Numbered from the stretch's first letter, positions 1 through 8,223 are shown. The stretch: DNA of 64,000 nt from DATKZM01 sp035527975 (GCA_035527975.1 DATKZM010000127.1:30004-94003), one strand, 5' to 3'. Notes: a model not told the origin generated them from the sequence alone. Translations and numbers: made by a program.

Positions 1-1
1 T

Positions 2-259
2 CTGAAGCGCATAGGTTTCATCGCGCGCAGCCGCTCGTTGGGTTTCGCGCTAAAGGAAATCGCCGATTTTCTGACTCTGATCGACCAGGGCGATTACACC
101 TGTGCAGAAGTCAAGGCGCTTACCGTGGCTCAGATCGCCTCGGTTGAGCGGAAAATCACCGATCTGGAACGCATGAAGAGCGGTCTCGAAAAGCTGGCGG
201 AAGCCTGCGATGGGGGCAAAACGCCCGACTGTCCGATCGTGGATGAGCTCTACGGCTAG
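2..259 (+). CDS. MerR-family metal-responsive regulator, C-terminal part (5' end outside window)
   Basis: Only the last 85 codons are present, read from position 2; the DNA-binding head lies to the left of the window. What remains is the end of the winged-helix domain (RSRSLGFALKEIADFL) and the long dimerisation helix, followed by a short cysteine tail. One cysteine opens the helix (YTCAEVK) and two close it (ACDGGKTPDCPIVDEL). In the mercury regulator MerR the metal is held by three cysteines in just this arrangement, and CueR/ZntR-type proteins keep the last two. I infer a soft-metal sensor, possibly of the three-cysteine Hg type; which metal cannot be decided without the missing part and its target operon. 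Confidence 0.85.
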   Translation: MKRIGFIARSRSLGFALKEIADFLTLIDQGDYTCAEVKALTVAQIASVERKITDLERMKSGLEKLAEACDGGKTPDCPIVDELYG

Positions 260-284
260 GATCGGTTCCCCGGCCCGGCCGGCG

Positions 285-704
285 TCAAGGCTTCGGCAAG
301 CAGGAATAAGCGTCGCGCAGCGCGGCATCGAGGCCGATCGCGGCTGGCAGCCCGTTGCGCTCGGGGTCCTTCTTGGCCCAGCCGCCCAGAAGCTTGGCGG
401 CCATGCGAACCTCGACCTTGCCCGGTGCGCAATAAACCCGCGCGGCGCGGCCGAGCCGGGTGAAGATCACCACATGGGTCTCCATCGCGCCCCTGATATA
501 GGCGATGCAGACGAGGTGGCGGGCGATGCGGGTGAGGGTGACTTTCTTGGCATTCCCGGGCGGCGTGCCATCGACCGTTTGGGCCTTGCCGAGGTCGAAA
601 TCACAGTCCTGAAGCAGTTGGCCAACCGTGAGGTTCTCAGCGTGCGCGACCTGCGGCCCACCGAGCAATCCCACAATCAGCGCCACTAGTGCAGCGTACC
701 GCAT
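285..704 (-). CDS. Exported Rap1a/Tai-like protein
   Basis: A 139-residue protein beginning MRYAALVALIVG, with a clear signal peptide ending near AHA at residue 22. An in-frame ATG nine codons upstream exists, but the later start puts the signal peptide at the N-terminus. The mature part has the Rap1a/Tai pattern: an early LLQDC, a central CIAYIRGAMET (C-x2-Y-x2-G) and a C-terminal cysteine (AYSCLPKP), presumably forming disulfides in the periplasm. Family members are known as immunity proteins against type VI amidase effectors, but many relatives occur without any effector, as here: no toxin gene is adjacent. The family call is by motif; an immunity role is not supported by context. Confidence 0.6.
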   Translation of the reverse strand: MRYAALVALIVGLLGGPQVAHAENLTVGQLLQDCDFDLGKAQTVDGTPPGNAKKVTLTRIARHLVCIAYIRGAMETHVVIFTRLGRAARVYCAPGKVEVRMAAKLLGGWAKKDPERNGLPAAIGLDAALRDAYSCLPKP

Positions 705-860
705 GGCTCTCCCATGGAATGGTCTCATCATTCAGTACATTACCATGGATGCGAACACCGGGCGTTGCGATACCGCCACAGATGGTTAATTTCTGCGGGG
801 GATGGCCGGCAATATTGCGTGTGCACGATCCCGCCTATCTCTCTGAAAAAACGGGTAAAA

Positions 861-1334
861 TCAATCTCGAGGCTGCCGGTAGTGCCGATGCCGACGCCAA
901 TGGCGTCGCCGAAAATACTGGCGACGCTCTTCGACATTCAGTGTCTCTGCGATCCGGCCGATAAGCGCATGCATGGCATTATGTGCGCTGTTTGTACTGG
1001 CGCGCAAGGCGGCGAATGCTTGGTCAAGCGCCGGCCGGTCGAGGGTGTCGGCCTTCAACTGCTGGCGGATATCGCGGCGGGCCTTGCGCACTTCACGGAT
1101 GTGCGCGCGCAGATTGGGTCGCGCCTCGCGCCAGATCGTGTCGACCTTACCGCGGCTCTCGCCTTCCAGCGCGCGACGCGCAGACCAATGGGGAAACGGC
1201 CGGTCGTAGCCAGCCATACCGCCGCCGCGCTTGTGGTACAGCGCGCCGGTAACCATCATGCCGGCAAGGAATAGGTTCACGCCGAGCGAGACAATCAGCG
1301 CAATTCCGAGTCCACGCTTGGAAAGCCGGATCAC
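861..1334 (-). CDS. Periplasmic heavy-metal sensor-like membrane protein
   Basis: A 157-residue protein with one N-terminal transmembrane helix (about residues 9-31) and a highly charged helical periplasmic part rich in Arg, Lys and His, ending in an RRRHWRRHRH cluster. This is the layout of the CnrX/ZraP-like heavy-metal resistance family, in which a periplasmic helical hairpin binds metal and signals to an anti-sigma factor. Its start overlaps the stop of the anti-sigma gene by 4 bp, so sigma factor, anti-sigma and sensor are translated as one coupled unit, matching the CnrH-CnrY-CnrX arrangement. The metal ligands cannot be assigned from sequence, so the stimulus is an inference. Confidence 0.7.
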   Translation of the reverse strand: MIRLSKRGLGIALIVSLGVNLFLAGMMVTGALYHKRGGGMAGYDRPFPHWSARRALEGESRGKVDTIWREARPNLRAHIREVRKARRDIRQQLKADTLDRPALDQAFAALRASTNSAHNAMHALIGRIAETLNVEERRQYFRRRHWRRHRHYRQPRD

Positions 1335-1774
1335 TGCTCGCCCTCTTGTTCGAACACGGTGCTCATCGCAAGCTCGCCGATCTCGCTCTCAATGGGCTCG
1401 TCCGACCCTCCGAAGGGGTTCGGCAGGACGACGCCGGCCACGACGCCGAGAACCACGGCGGCAGCCAGCGCCGAAGCCGGTTTCCAGGCGGCGCCGAACG
1501 GCCACAGCGCCTGGATCCAGGATTCGCGTGGTTGTCCCGCGGCGGCAAGAATTTCCGCTTTCAGCTCGGGCGACGGCTCTATCGCACTTGCCCGCGCCAG
1601 CACTCGGTCGAGCGCACGGGCTTCGTCGTAGAGCGCGCGTGCGGCCGCATTCGCTTCGATCAGCGCCCACGCCCCCGCGCGTTCGCCCTCCGGCCAGCGA
1701 CTGCGATCGGCGCCGTAGGCGTCGAGCAGCACGCTCAGCCGGTCAATATCGGTGTTCTTGTCCGCCCCCATCAC
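1331..1774 (-). CDS. Membrane anti-sigma factor-like protein
   Basis: A 147-residue protein with a cytoplasmic N-terminal half containing the pattern LLDAYGADRSRWPEGER, common in alphaproteobacterial proteins encoded beside ECF sigma factors, one transmembrane helix at about residues 98-117 (ALAAAVVLGVVAGVVL) and a short acidic periplasmic tail. It has no HxxxCxxC zinc motif, so it is not a ZAS-type anti-sigma factor. Its ATG overlaps the sigma factor stop by 4 bp and its stop overlaps the sensor start by 4 bp. The role, holding the sigma factor until the periplasmic partner releases it, is inferred from this coupling and from the general plan of such operons. Confidence 0.7.
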   Translation of the reverse strand: MMGADKNTDIDRLSVLLDAYGADRSRWPEGERAGAWALIEANAAARALYDEARALDRVLARASAIEPSPELKAEILAAAGQPRESWIQALWPFGAAWKPASALAAAVVLGVVAGVVLPNPFGGSDEPIESEIGELAMSTVFEQEGEQ

Positions 1775-2340
1775 GGTTCTCCCAAAAGATCGGCACGCAG
1801 TCCTTCCAGCGTGCCGCGCAAGGCCCGGCGGCCACGGGCGAGAAGGGATTCCAGCGCCTCCACGCTGACATCCATGATTTTCGCCGCCTCGATATTACTG
1901 AACTCTTGAAAATGCACGAGCGCTACCGCCAAACGTTGGCGCTCCGGCAGCCCGGCAACCGCCTTGTCGATCAGCAGTGCGACCTGCGTCTGCTGTAGCG
2001 CGTCCGACGGCCCTGGCCCGTCGGCGGCGAGTTCCATCGTGTCGATCGGATCGGACGGTTTGCGCCCGCGAATGCGGTCGATGCAGAGATTGCGCGCGAC
2101 CCGGTGCAGCCAAGTTCGCACCCGCGCATCCGGGCGCCATTTGTGCGAAGCCTTCCACAGCCGCAGGAAACATTCCTGGCCGACGTCTTCGGCATCCGAA
2201 CGGCTGGCCAGCATGCGATAGGCGAAAGCGACGATGGCCGGCAATTCGCGGTCGACCAGGAAACGACACGCGGCGGCGTCACCCGCCGCCACGCGCCGCA
2301 TCAGTTCGGCATCGGCCGCTCGCGCTTCATTCCCCACCAT
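1771..2340 (-). CDS. ECF-family RNA polymerase sigma factor
   Basis: A 189-residue protein with both ECF domains: sigma-70 region 2 (LMRRVAAGDAAACRFLVD ... AYRMLASRSDAEDVGQECFLRLW ... TWLHRVARNLCIDRIRGRK) and region 4 (LPERQRLAVALVHFQEFS ... VSVEALESLLARGRRALR). The ATG at 2340 is preferred because it directly precedes the region 2 helix; reading further upstream adds 25 residues with no sigma character. It heads a three-gene overlapping unit with the anti-sigma and metal-sensor-like proteins. It is read in the same direction as the EF-hand gene 104 bp upstream, so that gene may share its promoter or belong to its regulon. Confidence 0.9.
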   Translation of the reverse strand: MVGNEARAADAELMRRVAAGDAAACRFLVDRELPAIVAFAYRMLASRSDAEDVGQECFLRLWKASHKWRPDARVRTWLHRVARNLCIDRIRGRKPSDPIDTMELAADGPGPSDALQQTQVALLIDKAVAGLPERQRLAVALVHFQEFSNIEAAKIMDVSVEALESLLARGRRALRGTLEGLRADLLGEP

Positions 2341-2443
2341 TCCCGGAACTATAGCGTGAACCGGATTGTAAGCGGTCAGGGTTGCGATCTGACTGGGCAC
2401 GATGCCTCCACGCATGGCTTTCCTGGGCAGGATTTACCCGGGA

Positions 2444-3277
2444 CTAATTATCCTGGGGCCAACCGCCGCCGGGCCGCATGCCATGATGGCCGCGCCCGCC
2501 TTCATGACGACCGCTGCCGCCCCAGCCGTCCCGACCACGGTAGCCACGATGATGGTCGCCGCCGCGACCGCGCCGGCGGCGCTCGCCGCGATGGCGCCGG
2601 AAGTTGGCCATGGCCGTCTGGACTTCTTCACGCGTCACGACGCCGTCGCCATCGGCATCAAAACGGCGGAACAGACGGGTCGGCGCCTCGACGTATTCTT
2701 CCTTGGAAATGAGACCGTTGCGGTTGTCGTCGAGCCGCGCGAAGCGGAAGGCGATGCGGCGATGTCCGCGGCGCTGGGCGACGCGTGTGAGTTCTTCCTT
2801 GCTGACCGCGCCGTCGCCATCGCGGTCCATGCGCCAGAACCCCAAGCGGCCGCGCTGGCCCATACGCCCGGCCTTGCGCCCGCCCGTATGTCGGCCCATA
2901 CGTCCGCTCATGCGTCCGGCCCTGCCGCCACGGCTGGCTTTGCGGTTGCGCATTTCGTCGAGGGTGATCTTGCCGTTCTTGTCGGTATCGAGCGCGGCAA
3001 AACGGGCATTCACGCGTTCGCTCATGCGCGCCTTGACGAAGGCGGCCATCTCGATGCTGTTGATCGCGCCGTTGCCGTCGGCGTCAGCCGCTTTGAATTG
3101 CGCCTCGCGATATTGCTTGAGTTCGGCGCGGGTGATCTTGCCGTCCTTGTTGAGGTCGAGCCGGTCGAAGATGCGGGTGACCCGCTGATCCTTCCGGGAG
3201 GCCGGGGTCTCGGCCGATGCCGCGACGGGCAGCGCCGCAGCGGCGATTGCCAGAACGGCCAGAGTTTTGAGCTTCAT
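2444..3277 (-). CDS. Exported protein with six EF-hand motifs
   Basis: A 277-residue protein starting MKLKTLAVLAIAAAA, with a signal peptide ending about ASA, preceded by a good ribosome site (AGGAGA, 7 bases before the ATG). Six EF-hand loops can be read in order: DLNKDGKITRAE, DADGNGAINSIE, DTDKNGKITLDE, DRDGDGAVSKEE, DDNRNGLISKEE and DADGDGVVTREE, each with acidic positions 1, 3, 5 and 12 or close to it. Loops three and four are separated by an Arg/Gly/Met-rich segment (GRMSGRMGRHTGGRKAGRMG), and the C-terminus is a long Arg/Gly/His-rich tail. It probably binds Ca2+ in the periplasm or outside the cell; the His/Gly tail could bind another metal. It lies just upstream of the metal-sensor sigma operon. 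Confidence 0.85.
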   Translation of the reverse strand: MKLKTLAVLAIAAAALPVAASAETPASRKDQRVTRIFDRLDLNKDGKITRAELKQYREAQFKAADADGNGAINSIEMAAFVKARMSERVNARFAALDTDKNGKITLDEMRNRKASRGGRAGRMSGRMGRHTGGRKAGRMGQRGRLGFWRMDRDGDGAVSKEELTRVAQRRGHRRIAFRFARLDDNRNGLISKEEYVEAPTRLFRRFDADGDGVVTREEVQTAMANFRRHRGERRRRGRGGDHHRGYRGRDGWGGSGRHEGGRGHHGMRPGGGWPQDN

Positions 3278-3540
3278 CAAGTAGTCTCCTGTGTCGTGTC
3301 GGCCCCTGTTCGGGGATCCGGTATATGTCCCATGCACTCGGAAAGGATTAACGAGCGGGCTCCTGCATTCCGTCGCACCAAGAACAATTATGGAACGATT
3401 GTTAAGAGAGCGGCGGATCGCCTATGATTAGGCTGAGCGCGGTTAGGCCATGATCCCAATGCATGCATGGCGCGTGCGATATAATGTACGCTAGAGAACC
3501 GTATCAGTTCCCCGGCGAAGGCAGATAAGGGAAGCTCCGA

Positions 3541-4902
3541 ATGCGTCAGACAACGGGCGTGCGGCCGACCCAGCCCGGCAAGCGGGCCAAGGCGACACCG
3601 GACGCCAAGGCCAAAGGCGCCGCCGCTGGCGCACGCAAGGGCGCGCCGGGCGAGGGCCACAACGTACCCGACCGGCTGTCGCTCGATAATCAGCCGAAAA
3701 TCGAAGAGAAATTCGACGGCGAATTGCGCCGCACCTCCGACCCCGATTGCGGTTTCGAGATCGAAGACGGCTTTCAGCGCTTCAACGCCTGCAACGACGC
3801 CTTCGCGCGCGCCCAGTGGGACGAGCGAGTGCGTACCGAGCGTGGGATTCAGTGGTTCAAGGGCATGTTCATGCATGGCATCGGCGTGCGCGGGGCCGAA
3901 GGCTACCAGCGAAAGGACTTTGCGATCCGCAACGCGGCCTGGGTGGGCGCAAATTTGCTGATCGAGCGTAATCTCGCCAACGACCGTCATGAGGGATTTC
4001 TCGATGACCTGACCCAGTTCGCACCGACCGCGCCGGACAAGGAGCCCGTCGAAGACCCCTCGGAAATGGCCAAGGAGCTGAAACAGGTGGCGGCGATCTT
4101 CGGCGCCGATCTTATTGGCGTAACCGCGACCGACCTGCGCTGGCACTACACCAAACGCTTCACCGGCAAGACATTGTCGGAGAAGGAGAATGTCGATTGC
4201 AGCGAGCTGCCCAACTGCGTCGTTGTCGGCACCGAGATGCCGGGCAAGGTGATCCAGACCATGCCCTCGGCGCTGGGCGGCACCGCGGCAGGATACGGCT
4301 ATTCGAAGGACGGGCTGACACTGATGTCGATCGCCCAGTTCATCCGCAATATGGGCTACCGCGCGGTTGCCAGTCTGAACGACACCGCGCAATGCGTGCC
4401 CTACGCGATCCAGGCCGGGCTTGGCGAATACGGCCGGCATGGGCTGGTGATCACCAAGGAATACGGGCCGCGGCTGCGCTTCGGCAAGATCTTCACCGAT
4501 ATGCCGCTGGCCCATGACCGGCCGGCGCGCTTCGGGGTGAAGGAGTTCTGCGACATTTGCCAGAAATGTGCCGATGCCTGCCCGCCCAAGGCGATCCCGC
4601 ACGGGCAGCCCGACGGCGCCATGCACAACCAGTCGAATTTCGTCGGCATAAAGAAATGGAATGTCGACGGCGAGAAATGCTTCCAGTTCTGGGCCAAGCA
4701 GGGCACCGAATGCGGCATCTGCATCCGCGTCTGCCCCTACAACAAGCTGCCCGAGAACGGCTTCGGCCGGCTTTACTTCAGGCTCTGGAAGCGGCTTGCT
4801 GGCTCACCGCTGCGGCGTTTCGCGCTCTGGCTCGACAACGCGCTCGGCTACGGCAAGCGGCTGCGGCCGGAATGGTGGTGGAAGAACCGGCCGGGATGGT
4901 AG
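3541..4902 (+). CDS. Reductive dehalogenase-like corrinoid/iron-sulfur protein
   Basis: A 453-residue protein. The central stretch (AGLGEYGRHGLVITKEYG, then RLRFGKIFTDMPL) is the hallmark of the RdhA fold, where the corrinoid sits. Two 4Fe-4S sites follow: C337-x2-C340-x2-C343-x3-C347-P (CDICQKCADACP), and C380 with C391-x2-C394-x3-C398-P (CGICIRVCPYNK). Respiratory RdhA enzymes are exported by a twin-arginine signal; this one has none, only a basic Ala/Gly/Lys-rich N-terminus of about 40 residues, so it should be cytoplasmic. It also lacks the C-terminal reductase domain of the catabolic NpRdhA type. Ribosome site AAGGGAAG before the ATG. No membrane anchor gene (rdhB) is near. Dehalogenation is possible but unproven; related folds reduce epoxyqueuosine. 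Confidence 0.75.
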   Translation: MRQTTGVRPTQPGKRAKATPDAKAKGAAAGARKGAPGEGHNVPDRLSLDNQPKIEEKFDGELRRTSDPDCGFEIEDGFQRFNACNDAFARAQWDERVRTERGIQWFKGMFMHGIGVRGAEGYQRKDFAIRNAAWVGANLLIERNLANDRHEGFLDDLTQFAPTAPDKEPVEDPSEMAKELKQVAAIFGADLIGVTATDLRWHYTKRFTGKTLSEKENVDCSELPNCVVVGTEMPGKVIQTMPSALGGTAAGYGYSKDGLTLMSIAQFIRNMGYRAVASLNDTAQCVPYAIQAGLGEYGRHGLVITKEYGPRLRFGKIFTDMPLAHDRPARFGVKEFCDICQKCADACPPKAIPHGQPDGAMHNQSNFVGIKKWNVDGEKCFQFWAKQGTECGICIRVCPYNKLPENGFGRLYFRLWKRLAGSPLRRFALWLDNALGYGKRLRPEWWWKNRPGW

Positions 4903-4955
4903 TAGGGGGCTTGCCCCATCAGGCGAATTTTCAAGACAAAGAGGCGATCCGAACG

Positions 4956-5423
4956 ATGGCACAATCCTCCAACGGCAGCTGGACGGTTTATCTCTCTGGA
5001 GAAATCCACAGCGACTGGCGCGAGCAAATCAGACGAGGCGTGGAGGCGCATGGGCTTCCTGTCGAGCTGGTCTCGCCGGTCACCGACCATGACAGCTCAG
5101 ATGATTGCGGTGTCGACATCCTTGGCGACGAGACGAACCCGTTCTGGAAGGATCACAAGGGCGCCAAGGTGAACGCGATCCGCACCCGCACGCTGATCGA
5201 GAAATCGGACGTTACGGTCGTGCGCTTCGGCGACAAGTACCGCCAGTGGAACGCGGCCTTCGATGCCGGCTATGCGGCCGCGCTCGGCAAGTCGATCATC
5301 GTGCTGCACGACCCCTCGCTGACCCATGCGCTGAAGGAGGTCGATGCCGCGGCCCTCGCCGTGGCCGAGAGCCCCGATCAGGTCGTGCGCATCCTCAACT
5401 ACACGATTAACGGCACACTCTAG
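4956..5423 (+). CDS. ytoQ: YtoQ-family protein
   Basis: A 155-residue cytoplasmic protein matching the YtoQ family along its whole length: WTVYLSGEIHSDWREQI at the start, VSPVTDHDSSDDCGVDILG, then NAIRTRTLIEKSDVTVVRFG and QWNAAFDAGYAAALGKSII. The fold resembles nucleoside 2-deoxyribosyltransferase-like proteins, but no activity is established for the family. The ATG at 4956 is chosen because the family's conserved N-terminus begins a few residues later; the open frame upstream only overlaps the dehalogenase-like gene. It sits 53 bp after that gene and 36 bp before the CoA ligase on the same strand, so the three are probably co-transcribed. Confidence 0.85.
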   Translation: MAQSSNGSWTVYLSGEIHSDWREQIRRGVEAHGLPVELVSPVTDHDSSDDCGVDILGDETNPFWKDHKGAKVNAIRTRTLIEKSDVTVVRFGDKYRQWNAAFDAGYAAALGKSIIVLHDPSLTHALKEVDAAALAVAESPDQVVRILNYTINGTL

Positions 5424-5459
5424 GCGGCCATCGCGGGACCGGTTCGGGGGAGCGGCGTC

Positions 5460-7031
5460 ATGCAGACGATGTACGATCTGGTCCGGATCCAGGCCGATCG
5501 CACGCCAGACGCGCTCGCCTTGGTCGATGACCGCAGCGATCGAAACCTCAGCTATCGCGCGCTGATCGACGAGATCGACGCTGTCGCGGCCGGGTTCGCG
5601 GCGCGAGGTGTGACGGCCGGAACTAAGGTCGCTACCTGTCTTCCAAATCTCTTCGAGCATTGCCTCGCCATACTGGCACTACAACGGCTGGCCGCGGTGC
5701 CGGCGCTAATCAATGCCCGGCTCAAGCCCGACGAGGTGGCGCGGCTGATCGAGGCGGGCGGGCTCGCCGGCGCGGTGGTCATGCCCGATCCGGCGCTCGT
5801 GGAGGCGGTCGCAGACGCCTTGCCCGAGGATGCCCCCTTGTTCGCTGTCGGAGGCGCGCCGGGCACGGCGCGGGATTTTGCCACGTGCCGCGGATCGGCG
5901 GCCGACTTGCCGCCGGTGCCGCGCCCCGACCCTGAAGATCCCTGCATCATCTTCTACACCTCCGGCACGACGGGGCTGCCCAAGGGCGTCGTCCTCGCGC
6001 ACCGGACGAGCGAGCACCGCATCGTCTGGCTTTCGACCCAGGCGGGGCTACGCTATGGGCCGCACAACAGGGCGCTCGGCTTCATGCCGTTGGCCCATGC
6101 GATCGGCTTTTACGGCATGTTCCTGGTGACGCTGGCTTTCGGCGGCACCTACTACGTCATGTCCGCTTTCGATCCCACTGCCGCGGTCGATCTCATCGAA
6201 CGGCGCGGCATCACCTATTTGTTCGCGGCGCCGACACTCTACTACGCGATGGTCAACGCGCCCAACTACGCGCCGGCGCGGATGGCGTCGCTGGAGCTCG
6301 TGCTCTATGGCGGGGCGATCATCGATCCCAAGCTGGTGGAGCATATGGACGGCGGATGGGAGAACGCGACGGTGCGCCATATCTACGGCACCACGGAAAC
6401 CATGTGTTCAGGCCACAATCCCGATCCGGTGGGCGACACGGCGGCGCTCAGGCCGGGCTACTACACGGCGCTGCGCTATATCGCGATGGGCGGCGGCCCT
6501 GACGATTTGATCGGGCCGGGCGAGGAGGGCGAGCTTATCGTCGAGGCGACCGGCGATACGATTTTCAGCGAATACCTCAACCGGCCCGACGCGACGGCGG
6601 AAAAGCTGCGCGACGGCTGGTACTACACCGGCGACGTCATCACGGTCGACGAACGCGGCTATTTCACCCTGCGCGGCCGGGTCGACGACATGATCCGCAC
6701 TGGCGGAGAAAGCGTCCATCCCGAGGAAGTCGAGGCGGTCTTGCGGACGCATGTGGCCGTTGCCGACTGCTCGGTGATCGGCCTTGACGATCCGAAATGG
6801 GGCCAGATCATCGTCGGCTGCATCGTCCGGGCGGGCGAGGCCGATGCGGCCGTGATCGATGCCCATTGCAAAGCAAGCAGCCTTGCGGGCTTCAAGCGGC
6901 CGCGCGCCTACGTCTTCGTCGAAGAAATCCCGCGCAATCCCGGCAATGGCAATGTATTGCGCCGCCTCCTTCGCGATCAGGCAGGGGCAATGCGCGAGGC
7001 GGGCGCTGGTTTCGCGGTGGTGGGTGGCTAG
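5460..7031 (+). CDS. AMP-dependent acyl/aryl-CoA ligase
   Basis: A 523-residue class I adenylate-forming enzyme that would activate a carboxylic acid to its acyl-AMP and then to the CoA thioester. The phosphate-binding loop YTSGTTGLPKGVV is at about residues 166-178, the A5 motif YGTTETMCSGHNPD near 308, the hinge motif DGWYYTGDVITVDERGYF near 385 and the R-rich GRVDDMIRTGGESVHPEEVE after it. The expected C-terminal lysine region is present but altered: the end reads GNVLRRLLRDQ, where typical ligases have G(K)VLKRELR; the catalytic lysine seems to be Asn-Val-Leu context, which may reduce adenylation or reflect a subfamily. The ATG follows a GGGGGAGCGG ribosome site. Last gene of the left plus-strand group. 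Confidence 0.85.
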   Translation: MQTMYDLVRIQADRTPDALALVDDRSDRNLSYRALIDEIDAVAAGFAARGVTAGTKVATCLPNLFEHCLAILALQRLAAVPALINARLKPDEVARLIEAGGLAGAVVMPDPALVEAVADALPEDAPLFAVGGAPGTARDFATCRGSAADLPPVPRPDPEDPCIIFYTSGTTGLPKGVVLAHRTSEHRIVWLSTQAGLRYGPHNRALGFMPLAHAIGFYGMFLVTLAFGGTYYVMSAFDPTAAVDLIERRGITYLFAAPTLYYAMVNAPNYAPARMASLELVLYGGAIIDPKLVEHMDGGWENATVRHIYGTTETMCSGHNPDPVGDTAALRPGYYTALRYIAMGGGPDDLIGPGEEGELIVEATGDTIFSEYLNRPDATAEKLRDGWYYTGDVITVDERGYFTLRGRVDDMIRTGGESVHPEEVEAVLRTHVAVADCSVIGLDDPKWGQIIVGCIVRAGEADAAVIDAHCKASSLAGFKRPRAYVFVEEIPRNPGNGNVLRRLLRDQAGAMREAGAGFAVVGG

Positions 7032-7242
7032 CAAGTCTGATATCGCCGCCCTCTTGCATGATCTTGCGATCGGCAACCGGATCCTCGCGTGCGAGGGAGT
7101 CGTCGACGCTCGGCCATGTGAGCGCGCGTCATCCCGATCATTCCGATCGCTACGTCCTTTCGGGTTCGCGAAGCCTGGGACTGGTGACCTGGGATGATTT
7201 GGCAGAATTCACGCTTGATGGCGAAGCGGCCGAGCGGACTTG

Positions 7243-7288
7243 GGAATACTAGGCGGCGCCGGCAGATCTCACGGAATTCTAGGCGGCG
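7243..7288. repeat. 30-bp-spaced direct repeat at the LysR 3' end
   Basis: The 16-mers GGAATACTAGGCGGCG (7243-7258) and GGAATTCTAGGCGGCG (7273-7288) differ at one base and lie exactly 30 bp apart. The right copy contains the stop codon of the minus-strand LysR gene. This looks like a small tandem duplication of the gene end. The rest of 7032-7278 shows no gene. Confidence 0.5.
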
Positions 7289-8223
7289 TTGGTTCGGCTC
7301 ACATTCACCGTGCCGAGTGCGTTCTGCTTTACCTGGGCGCGCAGCCAGGCATGGCCGGGATCGGTCTGATGGCGCTCGTGCCAAATCTGGCCGATGGGTG
7401 CGGGCGCGATCTTGAATGGCATTTGGGCCAGAGTGAGGCCGGCCGCCGGCGCAAGCTGCTCGGCAAGGCTGCGCGGCGCGGTCTGGATGAGATCGCTGTT
7501 TGCAACGATGAAGAGCGCGGCGATGAAATCGGGTGTACGCAGAGCGATGCGCCGCTTCTCGCCGAGCGCGGTCAATGCCGCGTCGATGTCGCCCGACAGG
7601 AAGCCGTTGGCGTCGGCCGCGCAGTGCGGGTAGGCGCAGTAGTCCTTGAGCGTGAGCCCGCCTTTCAGGGCGGGATGGCCATCGCGCAGCGCACAGACAT
7701 AGGGCTCTTCGTGCAGGAGCTGAACCAGATGGCCGGCCCGGGCGATCGGCGGCGGCCGGCCGATCAACAGGTCCGCATCGCCGTTTGCCAGATGGTCGAA
7801 GCTGTCGCCGTCGAGGCGCGTGATCTCAATATCGATGCCCGGCGCCTGGGTCCGGATAGCACTGATCAGATCGGGCATGAGGACGAAGCCGCAATGATCG
7901 TTGGTGGTGATGCGGAACTGGGCGCGCGACGTCTGGGGATCGAACGCTCCGGGCTCAAGCAGCGCGCGCGATTCCTGGAGCACCCGGCGGACCGGCGCGA
8001 TCAGGTCTTCGGCACGCGACGTTGGAACGTAACCGTGCTGGCCGCGCACCAGAAGCTGATCGCCGAACGATTTTCGCAAGCGGCCCAGCGCGCGGCTCAT
8101 CGCCGGTTGGCTAAGCCCCAGCCTCGCGGCGGCTTTGCTGACGTTTCGTTCTTCGAGGAGGGCGTCGAGCGCGACCAGCAGGTTGAGGTCGAAGCGCCGA
8201 ACTTCGGGTTCCTGCATCATCAC
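7279..8223 (-). CDS. LysR-family transcriptional regulator
   Basis: A 314-residue protein with an N-terminal winged helix-turn-helix (FDLNLLVALDALLEERNVS, AAARLGLSQPAMSRALGRLR) and a LysR substrate-binding domain (about residues 95-300) that begins QFRITTNDHCGFVLMPDL. The helix pair resembles the NodD/NahR/LinR branch, whose members often sense aromatic compounds. It could start at any of three consecutive ATGs; the first is given. The gene is transcribed toward the CoA ligase end and away from nothing divergent, as the next gene to the right is on the same strand. Its target is not evident. Confidence 0.9.
   Translation of the reverse strand: MMMQEPEVRRFDLNLLVALDALLEERNVSKAAARLGLSQPAMSRALGRLRKSFGDQLLVRGQHGYVPTSRAEDLIAPVRRVLQESRALLEPGAFDPQTSRAQFRITTNDHCGFVLMPDLISAIRTQAPGIDIEITRLDGDSFDHLANGDADLLIGRPPPIARAGHLVQLLHEEPYVCALRDGHPALKGGLTLKDYCAYPHCAADANGFLSGDIDAALTALGEKRRIALRTPDFIAALFIVANSDLIQTAPRSLAEQLAPAAGLTLAQMPFKIAPAPIGQIWHERHQTDPGHAWLRAQVKQNALGTVNVSRTNAA

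Noticed and set aside
285..704. Type VI secretion immunity gene
   Set aside because: The fold matches Rap1a/Tai, but no effector or T6SS gene is adjacent, so the immunity function is not claimed.
2402..3427. Long plus-strand open frame of 341 codons
   Set aside because: It lies antisense to the EF-hand gene, whose signal peptide and six calcium loops are unmistakable; the antisense protein is Ala-rich low complexity.
4557..4955. In-frame upstream extension of YtoQ
   Set aside because: It overlaps the dehalogenase-like gene and has no family similarity; YtoQ's conserved N-terminus starts just after 4956.
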